Notes under the pieces: model-generated
The model's database searches: none
Seen by the model: the letters and a program-made list of their open reading frames with translations, nothing else
What the model was told of the DNA's origin: nothing
Origin: Glutamicibacter ardleyensis
Lineage (GTDB): Bacteria; Actinomycetota; Actinomycetes; Actinomycetales; Micrococcaceae
Reading direction: 5' to 3'
DNA: 64,000 bases
Assembly (NCBI RefSeq): GCF_014644555.1
Contig: NZ_BMKX01000010.1
Span: 62,001-126,000, forward strand
Program-made: the position numbers and the translations under genes
Part shown: one piece after another, positions 17,839 through 25,912 of the stretch
Numbering within the stretch: position 1 is the stretch's first letter
Layout: each line of letters begins with the position of its first letter

Positions 17839-18713
17839 TTAGTACTCCAAGAAATAGTCGCGAGCACGGCCTTAAAGGTAATCAAAGCCTTGCGTGGTGT
17901 TGAGACCGAGATCCGCCCGGTCAGCAGCTTCCGCGCCGGGGTGTTATCTATTTGTCGATTGAGTTCGGCAAATAAGTCGTGGGCTATACGTACCGCTCGC
18001 GCGGCGCTGGGAGCGAGCAGGTTAATGCCTTCTCGCGCTATTGCCAGGTCTGCATAGATCTGTGCGACTAGCTCATCCTTCTGGGCCTCGCTAAATGTGT
18101 GGGCCGCAGCACCAGGGAAATAATTACGTCCCAGTTGTTGGCTATCGGCGGCAAGGTCACGCAGGAAGTTCACCTTCTGGAAGGCTGAGCCTAAGCTTCT
18201 GGCGGCCTGTGCCGCCTTGGGTGAATCACTGTGATGTTTGCCTGGCATCGCGCGGAAGACTTGCAAACACATCAGTCCCACGACTTCGGCTGAACCGTAA
18301 ATATAGTCTTCTAAGGAGGAGGCGTCGTGATCGTTGCGAACCAGGTCTGCACGCATCGAGGCGAAGAATGGTTCGGTTAGTTCCACACCAATACCGGTGG
18401 CCCTGCAGGTGGCTGCGAAGGCATGGACCACCAGGTTAGTGCTGTACCCGCGTTCCATTCCCTGTACGGTTTCCGCTTCCAAGGCATCTAAGACGGCTGC
18501 CACCTGAGGACCGCTCAAACCGGCCTCACTGGCTACCCCATCTACTACCTCGTCAGCAAGGCGAACCAACGCGTAAATATTGGAGATGTGCTGGGCAGAA
18601 ACGCGGTCCAGCATTTTGCAGGCCAATGAAAAGGAAGTTGAATACGCGCCGATGACCACCTGGGCACTGCGGGTGGCCGTGGCTGAATAGCGTTGAAGAT
18701 CTGTCAGTTCCAT
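17835..18713 (-). CDS. crtB: Phytoene synthase
   Basis: This 292-residue member of the squalene/phytoene synthase family joins two GGPP molecules to phytoene. The two Asp-rich motifs are DEVVD (54-58) and RDLAADSQQLGRNYFP. It lies 3 bp after crtE and overlaps crtI by 4 bases. Confidence 0.96.
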   Translation of the reverse strand: MELTDLQRYSATATRSAQVVIGAYSTSFSLACKMLDRVSAQHISNIYALVRLADEVVDGVASEAGLSGPQVAAVLDALEAETVQGMERGYSTNLVVHAFAATCRATGIGVELTEPFFASMRADLVRNDHDASSLEDYIYGSAEVVGLMCLQVFRAMPGKHHSDSPKAAQAARSLGSAFQKVNFLRDLAADSQQLGRNYFPGAAAHTFSEAQKDELVAQIYADLAIAREGINLLAPSAARAVRIAHDLFAELNRQIDNTPARKLLTGRISVSTPRKALITFKAVLATISWSTK

Positions 18714-18716
18714 GGC

Positions 18717-19793
18717 TTAGTTACTCCGTGAGAGGATCAGCGCGGTACATTCGTGCAGCATGGCCTGCGCCGCGGCGGGTAAACGCAAGAAGGTGGCCGA
18801 GCGAGTGGCCGAGGTACACAGCTGGTGTGCTAGTTTGCGTGCGAACTGTTCGGCCCCTGATTCTTCGAGGGCACGGCGTAGGTCGCTGAGCTCGCTCTTT
18901 CCTGCCCGGTAGTGCGCTAACTGCGAGCTGAAGCCCTGCTGGCCATTGGCCAACGAGATCAAGATGGTGCTTTTGGCTTCGCGAAGATCCGAATCTACGG
19001 ATTTTCCGGTAGCTTTTGGATCCCCAAAGGTTCCCAATACGTCATCAATGACCTGATAGGCGATACCTAGTTGGCAACCGACGTTTCCCAGAACCTCTGC
19101 TTGCTCTTTTCCTGCGCCGGCTAATAGTGCGCCTGCCTGCAAAGGAAGTTGGAAGGAATAGGCTGCGGTTTTCAGTTCTTCCATGCGTAGCACTTCGCCG
19201 GTGGTGGCCGGCTGCTGCGAGAGCGAGTAAAGCAGGTCTTCGAGTTCACCGGCACCGGCTTGGGCGATAGCACGGTGAAATGCTGCCTCCACCTCGGCCT
19301 CACAGTCCAGGCCCTGTGCGGAGCGGCCTGCGATTTTGATTGCTTCGGCCAATAGGAGGTCGCCAGCAATGATGGCGGCGCTGTTACCTGCGTGATCAGC
19401 GTCGACGCTGTCACGTCCCGCAGCCAGGGCAAGGTCACGGTAATGCGCTGAGAGAGTCGGCGCTCCACGGCGTACGTAGTCACGGTCCACGACATCGTCA
19501 TGCATCAGCAGTGCGGTGTGCAGTAACTCGAAGGCGCATGCCAAATCAAACAAAGCCTTAGAAGCTACCCCGCCAAAGGCTTGATAGCCAAGTACTACTA
19601 AGGCCGGGCGGGTGAGTTTTCCGCCGTCGATACTTACCGAAATTTGTTCCCACAAATTAGCGGTGTATGCCGAATAGCTTGCGGCGCGGGTTTGAGCTTC
19701 GGTGACCAGCTGGTCTAGGTGCGTGCGAATCTCGGCCAAGGTCTGCGTATCTGCAAAGCTAGGCAAGGTGGCGTGGGCGGTGTGCGCGCTCAT
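18717..19793 (-). CDS. crtE: Geranylgeranyl diphosphate synthase
   Basis: This is a 358-residue trans-prenyltransferase. The first Asp-rich motif is MHDDVVDRDYVRRG (DDxxD at 99-103) and the second is YQVIDDVLGTFGD. It makes the C20 precursor for phytoene. Its ATG overlaps the stop of the upstream MarR gene by 4 bases (ATGA), so regulator and first enzyme are translationally coupled. Confidence 0.95.
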   Translation of the reverse strand: MSAHTAHATLPSFADTQTLAEIRTHLDQLVTEAQTRAASYSAYTANLWEQISVSIDGGKLTRPALVVLGYQAFGGVASKALFDLACAFELLHTALLMHDDVVDRDYVRRGAPTLSAHYRDLALAAGRDSVDADHAGNSAAIIAGDLLLAEAIKIAGRSAQGLDCEAEVEAAFHRAIAQAGAGELEDLLYSLSQQPATTGEVLRMEELKTAAYSFQLPLQAGALLAGAGKEQAEVLGNVGCQLGIAYQVIDDVLGTFGDPKATGKSVDSDLREAKSTILISLANGQQGFSSQLAHYRAGKSELSDLRRALEESGAEQFARKLAHQLCTSATRSATFLRLPAAAQAMLHECTALILSRSN

Positions 19794-20257
19794 GATTTGT
19801 TACTCCGTGGCTGATTTTCTGCGGCAGATTCTAATACTTTGCAAAGTTGGGTCAGGAAGCCGAGCACGGTTTGCTGCTCGGCCTCGCCTAGTTCTCGAAA
19901 CGCACGGTAGATACTGCGCAGGCGCAGTGCCGTCTGTTGCGGGATTCCCGGGAAATTTTCGCCATGCCGAATCAATGTTTTGCGTCGGTCGTGGCTGTGG
20001 GCTTCGCGGCGAATGTATCCGTGGGTGGCGAGCCGGTCCAGCACCGCGGTAATGGAGGCGGAGGTGAGCGACAAGCGTTCAGCTAGTTGTCCCGGGCTGA
20101 GTTGTTCGTTGATCCCTAGTGCGCGCAGTGCACGCAGGTCTGTTTCATTCAGACCGAGCTCTTTACGGTAGCCCTCTTCTGCGTCTATGTATGCTTCTTG
20201 GAACTGCTCCATCAGGCGCAGTACCTTCGAAGACCGGGCATCCGGTGGGGTTTCCAT
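19790..20257 (-). CDS. MarR-family regulator, first gene of the carotenoid operon
   Basis: This 155-residue winged-helix protein contains the MarR core LSPGQLAERLSLTSASITAVLDRLATHGYIRREAHSHDRRK (the wing residues DRRK are clear). It sits at the head of the crt operon with a 4-base overlap to crtE. In C. glutamicum the MarR protein CrtR represses the crt genes and responds to GGPP; a similar role is inferred here. Its binding region is probably the dyad-rich gap at 20258-20375, shared with the divergent TspO-like gene. GAGAGAAG precedes the ATG. Confidence 0.85.
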   Translation of the reverse strand: METPPDARSSKVLRLMEQFQEAYIDAEEGYRKELGLNETDLRALRALGINEQLSPGQLAERLSLTSASITAVLDRLATHGYIRREAHSHDRRKTLIRHGENFPGIPQQTALRLRSIYRAFRELGEAEQQTVLGFLTQLCKVLESAAENQPRSNKS

Positions 20258-20295
20258 AAAGAACTTCTCTCGCTAGGTTGATTATTAGCTTCCCT

Positions 20296-20338
20296 AGATA
20301 CATCATGGGTTAAGTATCTTGATTTGTCGACCCGACAA
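20296..20338. promoter_or_regulatory. Dyads in the divergent crt/tspO-like promoter region
   Basis: Two inverted repeats lie in the 118-bp gap between divergent operons: AGATAC/GTATCT (20296-20301 and 20314-20319) and the perfect TTGTCG-ACC-CGACAA (20324-20338). Either could be the operator for the MarR protein encoded next to it. This assignment is inferred from position. Confidence 0.4.
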
Positions 20339-20375
20339 TCGAGAAAACCGAACAAACAAACTTTCGGAGCAACTG

Positions 20376-21194
20376 ATGAAGCAAGCTCGACAAGAAACTA
20401 CCTCGGCGTCCTGGCCGGTGGTGATATTGGAAATCCTCGCCTTAGGAGCCGCAATTACTGCCGCTTTTATCGGCAGCGGAGCCATGGGCGGCACCCCGAT
20501 TCAGGAGGCCGCCGGTGGATACCTCAGCGCAGATTCAACCTTGCTAGCCCCTTCAGGACCAGCCTTTTCCATCTGGAGTGTCATTTATCTAGGACTGGCA
20601 GTCTTTGCGATCTATCAGGCTTTACCCCAGGGCCGGCGTTCACAGAAGTTGCGTGCTGTGCGGGTTCCCGTGGCAGCCTCGGCATTGCTCAATGCCGCGT
20701 GGATCGCCGTGGTCCAGCTAGACCAACTTCTGGTAAGCACCATTGTGATTTTCATCTTGCTTGGGGTTTTGATCTGGATTTTACTGCGACTGGTGAACTT
20801 CGGCACCGCTTCACGAGCCGAACACTGGATCATGTGGTTAACCTTTGGCCTGTATCTGGGGTGGGTGAGCGTGGCGAGTATTGCCAACACCTCAGCACTT
20901 CTGTCCTCTTGGAATGTAGGAATTGATACAGCTTGGGCACCCTACGCTGCGGTAGTGCTCTTGCTCGTGGCAGCGATCATTGGTTTGGGCGTTACTGGAT
21001 ACACCCACGGAAAGATTTACACCGCATTGGCCATGACCTGGGGTATCGCTTGGATTGGGCATAGCCGACTGACCGGCACCAATCAATCAACACTCGTCGG
21101 ATACGCCGCGCTAGTCATCGCAGCAGCGTTACTCATTGGCGCCCTGGCCATCGCCTTTTCACAACGCCACCGCACAGAATCGAGCCGACCATGA
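20376..21194 (+). CDS. TspO/tryptophan-rich sensory protein-like membrane protein
   Basis: This integral membrane protein of 272 residues has about eight hydrophobic helices. It carries the TspO-like features PSGPAFSIWSVIYLGLAVFAIYQ and repeated Trp-rich segments (SVASIANTSALL, AMTWGIAWIG). It is longer than classical TspO (about 160 residues), like the actinobacterial variants. TspO proteins bind porphyrins or isoprenoids and tune pigment genes in Rhodobacter, so its place divergent from the crt operon is suggestive. The start is set at the ATG at 20376 with CGGAG upstream. The stop overlaps the next gene by 4 bases. Confidence 0.75.
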   Translation: MKQARQETTSASWPVVILEILALGAAITAAFIGSGAMGGTPIQEAAGGYLSADSTLLAPSGPAFSIWSVIYLGLAVFAIYQALPQGRRSQKLRAVRVPVAASALLNAAWIAVVQLDQLLVSTIVIFILLGVLIWILLRLVNFGTASRAEHWIMWLTFGLYLGWVSVASIANTSALLSSWNVGIDTAWAPYAAVVLLLVAAIIGLGVTGYTHGKIYTALAMTWGIAWIGHSRLTGTNQSTLVGYAALVIAAALLIGALAIAFSQRHRTESSRP

Positions 21195-22654
21195 GCGTCA
21201 TTGCCGTCACCGGGGCCACCGGCTACATTGGCGGGCGACTAGTCCCGTTACTGCTGGAACGTGGGCACCAAGTGAGGGTTTTCTCGCGCAATGAAGAACG
21301 CCTTCGCGATGTGCCGTGGCGCGCGCAGGTCGAGGTGGTCATTGGAACATTGGAGGACCCCGAAGCAGTGGCTGAGCTCTGCGCCGGAGCCGACGTGGTC
21401 TACTACCTGGTGCATTCCATGTCCAACACCAAGAACTTTAAGCAAGCCGAGGAAGACGGCGCACGCAACATGCTGCGTGCTGTGACCAAGGCTCAGGTAG
21501 GACAGCTGGTGTATCTGTCCGGGCTCCATCCAGAGGGAGAACTCAGCGATCATTTATCTTCGCGGGTGAGCGTGGGTCAGATCCTAGGTTCCGGCTCGGT
21601 TCCGTTGCTTACTTTGCAAGCCGGACTAGTCATTGGTTCGGGTTCTGCAAGCTTTGAAATGATCCGTCACCTCAGCGATGTGTTGCCAGTAATGCCGGCC
21701 CCGCGCTGGGTGCTCAATAAGGTCCAGCCCATAGCCGTGCGCGATGCTCTGCATTACTTAGCTCGCTGCGCCGAACTTCCGCACGGGGTGCAAGGGACCT
21801 ACGATATCGGCGGCCCCAACGCCTATAGCTACGCGCAGCTGATGCGCAGTTACGCCTCCGAGGCCGGATTGCGTCAACCTTGGGTTATTGCCTTGCCGTT
21901 GCTCACCCCACGTTTGGCTTCGCATTGGGTCAATCTGGTCACTCCCCTGCCCCACACGCTCGCCGGAGCCTTAGTTGATTCATTGCAGCATGACTGCGTG
22001 ATGCGCAACTGGGATATTGATGAGCTGATTGAACGCCCTGCTGGAGGCCTAACAGACTACCCGCGTGCGGTGGCGCTAGCCCTTGAGAAGATCCGTTCCG
22101 ACTCGGTGGAGACTAACTGGGCCACCTCCCATCCGGTCACTGCTCCGGCTGACCCGTTGCCTTCAGACCCAGACTGGGCAGGACACCGGGTTTACCTAGA
22201 TCAGCGGACCGCGCGTACCACCGCCAGCGCCGAAAGATTGTTTGCTGTGGTGGGGCGCATTGGTGGAGAAGCGGGCTACTTCACGTTCCCACTGCTCTGG
22301 AAAGCGCGGGGACTCATGGACAAACTCGCTGGCGGTGTGGGAATACGCCGTGGCCGTAGGCAACGCGAAAGCCTAGCCTTGGGAGATGTGGTGGATTGGT
22401 GGCGGGTTGAAGCTCTAGAACCTGGCCAGTTATTGCGTTTACGTGCAGAAATGCGAGTGCCCGGAAACGCGTGGCTTGAATTCCAACTAAGCCCGGAAGA
22501 AAACGGGCAGACGCGGCTCACCCAGCGAGCCATCTTCTTCCCCCGGGGACTATCCGGGCGCCTGTATTGGTGGTCGGTGTACCCATTTCATGGGCTCATC
22601 TTCTCCTCGATGCTGCGTAGCATCGTGTCGCAGGCCGAAGCCAGCAAGAACTAA
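21191..22654 (+). CDS. SDR-type NAD(P)-binding protein with C-terminal DUF2867
   Basis: This 487-residue two-domain protein has an N-terminal atypical SDR/NmrA-like Rossmann domain (VTGATGYIGGRLVPLLLERG, then ADVVYYLVHSM). Its C-terminal DUF2867 region (about 345-485) is recognised by VVDWWRVEALEPG, LRLRAEMRVPG and YWWSVYPFHGLIF. Such fusions are often near pigment or lipid genes, but no reaction is established. It is coupled to the TspO-like gene by ATGA and is convergent with a MarR gene 4 bp away. Confidence 0.8.
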   Translation: MSVIAVTGATGYIGGRLVPLLLERGHQVRVFSRNEERLRDVPWRAQVEVVIGTLEDPEAVAELCAGADVVYYLVHSMSNTKNFKQAEEDGARNMLRAVTKAQVGQLVYLSGLHPEGELSDHLSSRVSVGQILGSGSVPLLTLQAGLVIGSGSASFEMIRHLSDVLPVMPAPRWVLNKVQPIAVRDALHYLARCAELPHGVQGTYDIGGPNAYSYAQLMRSYASEAGLRQPWVIALPLLTPRLASHWVNLVTPLPHTLAGALVDSLQHDCVMRNWDIDELIERPAGGLTDYPRAVALALEKIRSDSVETNWATSHPVTAPADPLPSDPDWAGHRVYLDQRTARTTASAERLFAVVGRIGGEAGYFTFPLLWKARGLMDKLAGGVGIRRGRRQRESLALGDVVDWWRVEALEPGQLLRLRAEMRVPGNAWLEFQLSPEENGQTRLTQRAIFFPRGLSGRLYWWSVYPFHGLIFSSMLRSIVSQAEASKN

Positions 22655-22658
22655 ACGA

Positions 22659-23228
22659 TTATTTACCCGGCTCGGTAGCCTGCGGTTCATTCCCGTCAAG
22701 GCTATCTTGCAGGGCGTCGGAGGTGCCGGCGAGGAAACGAATCACTACATCACGTTCGGCGGAGCTCAAATTGCGCGCTACGTCGAAGCGCTTGGCGTGG
22801 TGACGTCCAACTTGTTCGCGGGCGGCGAGGTGGGTTTCTGCACTGACTTCCACCTGTTTGGAGCGCCGGTCGGTGGGATGTGGTTTGCGTATCACGTGTC
22901 CACCGGCTTCGAGCCGGTCAATCATCTTAGTCACCGAGGCGGTGGTGACGCCCAAGTGGCGTGCAAGCAGACTCGGGGTGACGGCTTCACCTGCGTGCTT
23001 AGCGGAAATCAATTGGCGGATGGCGCGCATATCGGTTTCGTTGAGCTTCATGTAGCTTTGGCTGCGAAGCATGATGCGCCGTTCCACCGCGCGCAACCGT
23101 CCAAATTCAGCCATGATGCGGTCGATTTGCTCTAGATCCTGCGCGGGAATATCGGCGCGGGGTATGATGGCTTGCTCTGGATCCGATTGCGCCAGACTAA
23201 ACATCGTGGGCAGCTTTTCGCGCTCCAC
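22659..23228 (-). CDS. MarR-family transcriptional regulator
   Basis: This MarR-type protein of about 189 residues has a long N-terminal helix. Its winged-helix core is SLLARHLGVTTASVTKMIDRLEAGGHVIRKPHPTDRRSK. The GTG at 23228 is preferred because AAGGGG lies 6 bases upstream; the frame is open to another GTG at 23249. It lies beyond the SDR gene, convergent with it, and is the second MarR gene at this end of the carotenoid region. It may act on the TspO-like/SDR operon or on unlinked genes; the target is unknown. Confidence 0.8.
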   Translation of the reverse strand: MEREKLPTMFSLAQSDPEQAIIPRADIPAQDLEQIDRIMAEFGRLRAVERRIMLRSQSYMKLNETDMRAIRQLISAKHAGEAVTPSLLARHLGVTTASVTKMIDRLEAGGHVIRKPHPTDRRSKQVEVSAETHLAAREQVGRHHAKRFDVARNLSSAERDVVIRFLAGTSDALQDSLDGNEPQATEPGK

Positions 23229-23348
23229 ATTCCACCCCTTGAATTTCACTTACATCGTTTCCCGCGTGGGAACACTCTTCCAAAGCTTACTCCCGCGTTG
23301 CGTGGGAGCTATGTCACATAGGCTGCCCAAGTTTTTCGCCGGATACAC

Positions 23349-23383
23349 AAAACCTCCCGAACTTTAGAAGTCCGGGAGGTTTT
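23349..23383 (-). terminator. Terminator downstream of tRNA-Leu
   Basis: AAAACCTCCC and GGGAGGTTTT form a stem closed by a 15-base loop, ending in a T-run on the minus strand. It lies 7 bases after the tRNA-Leu 3' end. Confidence 0.75.
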
Positions 23384-23390
23384 ATATCTT

Positions 23391-23475
<85 letters not shown>

Positions 23476-23563
23476 TCGCGCTACACCGACTTGAAGCCCG
23501 GTAACTCGACCTCAATAAGCATAGCGGACTTTTTCACAGATATAAAATCGGCGAATCTTGGAG

Positions 23564-24058
23564 CTACTTTGGGTCAATCCCCAAGTCACGGCGAAGCTTT
23601 GCAACGTGACCTGTAGCACGCACATTGTACTGAGCTAGCGTGACCTTACCCTGCTCGTCGAGCACTACGGTGGAACGAATCAGGCCCTCGTAAGTGCGGC
23701 CATAGTTCTTCTTTTCGCCCCATGCGCCATAGGCTTCGGCGACCTTATGGTCTTCATCTGCCAGCAGTGGGAAGTTCAATTCTTCCTTGGCAACAAATTT
23801 GGCCAGCTTGGTCACGCCGTCCGGAGAAATTCCGAGAACTTCGTAGCCCAGGCCCTGCAGCGAGGATAGAGAATCACGGAAGTCGCAGGCCTGCTTGGTG
23901 CAGCCCGGTGTCGAGGCAGCTGGGTAGAAGTACACGATAGTCTTCTTGCCCTGGTAACTGGACAGCGAGACTTCGTTACCTTCGGCATCGCTCAAAGTGA
24001 AGTCTGGGGCCTGATCCCCTACTGCTAAGCGAGTAGGCGTGGTTGCTTCGTTGCTCAT
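23564..24058 (-). CDS. bcp: Peroxiredoxin, Bcp/PrxQ type (thioredoxin-dependent)
   Basis: This 164-residue thiol peroxidase reduces hydrogen peroxide and organic peroxides in the cytoplasm. The active site reads YPAASTPGCTKQACDF, with peroxidatic Cys53 and the resolving Cys58 five residues later, as in Bcp. The rest of the fold (VLGISPDG, FPLLADEDHKVAEAYG) is standard. It lies as a single gene between tRNA-Leu and tRNA-Lys. Confidence 0.93.
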   Translation of the reverse strand: MSNEATTPTRLAVGDQAPDFTLSDAEGNEVSLSSYQGKKTIVYFYPAASTPGCTKQACDFRDSLSSLQGLGYEVLGISPDGVTKLAKFVAKEELNFPLLADEDHKVAEAYGAWGEKKNYGRTYEGLIRSTVVLDEQGKVTLAQYNVRATGHVAKLRRDLGIDPK

Positions 24059-24084
24059 CGGTAGAACTCCTTTTGCTGGGTATA

Positions 24085-24117
24085 CAAAAAATCCGATCTG
24101 AAGAATTCAGACCGGAT
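24085..24117 (-). terminator. Terminator downstream of the first tRNA-Lys
   Basis: A 12-bp stem (24091-24102 with 24106-24117, one G-U pair) is followed on the minus strand by six T. It lies just downstream of the tRNA-Lys gene. Confidence 0.75.
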
Positions 24118-24121
24118 CTAA

Positions 24122-24197
<76 letters not shown>

Positions 24198-24424
24198 TTA
24201 CTTCGCTCTGACTAGTCCGTTTCCGGAACATGTCTTTGCGACGTAGATAATCATAGGCAGAACTACCCCTAAAAGGAAAATCGGCCCCCCTCCCCCACCG
24301 ATGGCATATAAATACTAGTCAACGGTGAAATGAAGACATTTTTGATGCGATTTCACGAAAAATCAATCAAAAATACCTGCGTGGCTTGAACCACATTTAG
24401 CGCCGAAGGCAATCCCGAAAGGGG
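24198..24424. other. AT-rich spacer after the zeta-like gene
   Basis: This stretch between the stop of the zeta-like gene and tRNA-Lys copy 1 is clearly AT-rich (for example around 24300-24400). It contains no open frame with a ribosome-binding site. I see no antitoxin gene here. Confidence 0.5.
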
Positions 24425-25375
24425 TTAGACCCTGCTTTCAACCTCAAATTCAACCAGAGGTGCACCGCGTTCAGCACGGCGGAAGTCGCTTCGCAGTTGC
24501 CCATAGCCTGCCGCACCATTCAGCGCCTCACCGGTGGTGCGATACACGCGATATCGACGCACAGCAGAACATTCATTGGCCAAATGTTCAGCTACCGCTT
24601 CCGGCTTTGATTTATCGCCAGGTCCATTGAATACCTCTCGAGCGAATTCGTACGGTACCCACCGGGCACCTAAATCATCTTCACCGGCCAATGAGGCCTC
24701 GTGCATTTCTTCCCAGCGCTCGGTGATGCGCTGTTCAGAGACTTCATAAGGAACATGCGCCTCAATAATCTGCACGCTATAGCGTGCAGCGTCTAGGTCG
24801 CTGATCAACTCTAGAGCCGGCTTGAGCGAAGCGAGTACCTTGTCGACAACCAGGTTGTATCCCAAGTCAATGCAGTCGCTGCGTAGCTGCTCGGCAAGTA
24901 TCGAAGATTCTTCATGAACCAGGGTGGCTAGGTCCAGGGGGAAGAATTCTTCACCTTGAGCTTCCAGATCTTTCACAATCTGGGGTTTGATCCATGATTC
25001 GTAGCTGCCGTCGGATTGCGCCTCGCGAAGCAGCGCCTCTTTGAATTCATCAGAATCAATGACCACATAGTGCTCTAGGTTCCCTTCAAGCACCTGGCCA
25101 AGGAGCGTGCTTTTGCCAGCTCCAGGAGGGCCCGCTAGAACCAAGGCACGCCGGTCTGCGCGAACTTCTGGCACGGCAGCTAAGAATTCGTTTTTTAGTT
25201 GTTCGTGTAGTTGCTTTCGCACATCGGTGGCCACCCAGTGGCCCGGCTCCACCTCGGTGAACCAGTCGGGGTTTCGCACGGTCACGTGCGCAGAATCTCT
25301 GGCCAAGGCTTCACCCGGCGCCGATAGGTCACTGACCGACTGGCGGTGTTGTTCAATTACTTCGTTATCTGCCAA
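24425..25375 (-). CDS. Zeta-toxin-family P-loop kinase
   Basis: This 316-residue protein has the zeta toxin/PezT-type kinase core. Walker A is AGPPGAGKST (82-90 region) after ADRRALVL, then come VIDSDEFK, the family's LVHEESS helix, and a LVVDKVLAS strand. Toxins of this family phosphorylate UDP-N-acetylglucosamine and block wall synthesis, while other members are chromosomal kinases of unknown target. The TTG start at 25375 is supported by GAGGGGGC 8 bases upstream. No epsilon-like antitoxin gene is visible on either side. The gene lies between two identical tRNA-Lys genes. Confidence 0.8.
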   Translation of the reverse strand: MADNEVIEQHRQSVSDLSAPGEALARDSAHVTVRNPDWFTEVEPGHWVATDVRKQLHEQLKNEFLAAVPEVRADRRALVLAGPPGAGKSTLLGQVLEGNLEHYVVIDSDEFKEALLREAQSDGSYESWIKPQIVKDLEAQGEEFFPLDLATLVHEESSILAEQLRSDCIDLGYNLVVDKVLASLKPALELISDLDAARYSVQIIEAHVPYEVSEQRITERWEEMHEASLAGEDDLGARWVPYEFAREVFNGPGDKSKPEAVAEHLANECSAVRRYRVYRTTGEALNGAAGYGQLRSDFRRAERGAPLVEFEVESRV

Positions 25376-25667
25376 GGCAGAAGCCCCCTCGAATCCTTAA
25401 AAATTCTGGCTCATGTCCGATCATACGGTCTTGGATCAGCAAGAAATGTTCCACAAACTAATCTATGGGGTTCGGCTGGAAATTTAGGGTAAGCCTGTAC
25501 CGAGCAACCCACGTTTCGAGCTAAGTCCCAAAAAGTGTGTACAGAAACTTGCCAAAACAGATAACCATTAGGACTTACATCACCAGCAAATACTTTGAAA
25601 GCGGGCACCGTGGCAAAAGCTCTCGGAAATGCAAAAAGGCCGAACCGAAGTCCGACCTTTTCTACTG
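25376..25667. other. Intergenic spacer between zeta-like gene and tRNA-Lys copy 2
   Basis: This is about 290 bp without a supported gene. It holds the promoter side of the zeta-like gene and the terminator of tRNA-Lys copy 2 (25633-25661). A short minus-strand frame at 25411-25608 has no ribosome-binding site or recognisable product. Confidence 0.5.
25633..25661 (-). terminator. Terminator downstream of the second tRNA-Lys
   Basis: On the minus strand, AAGGTCGGAC-TTCG-GTTCGGCCTT forms a stem with G-U pairs and a tetraloop, followed by a run of T. It lies 7 bases after the tRNA body. Confidence 0.75.
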
Positions 25668-25740
<73 letters not shown>

Positions 25741-25912
25741 CCGCTGCGATGTTCTAGAAGCTTTTTGTGCTTCGCGCTTTCGCAACGAGATAAAACTTTA
25801 CCAGCTTTCAGCCGGAGTGCAAATCGAGAGGCATCTGCCTGCCGGTGACCTTCGTTACAGGAGATGACTTGGGGTTATTCCGTAGAGCTTCACAACTTTG
25901 TACAGTGAACCC

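Noticed and set aside
24198-25667. Insertion sequence or phage remnant between the tRNA-Lys copies
   Set aside because: No transposase, integrase or terminal inverted repeats were seen, only the zeta-like gene. It is kept as a hypothesis in the findings, not as a mobile element.
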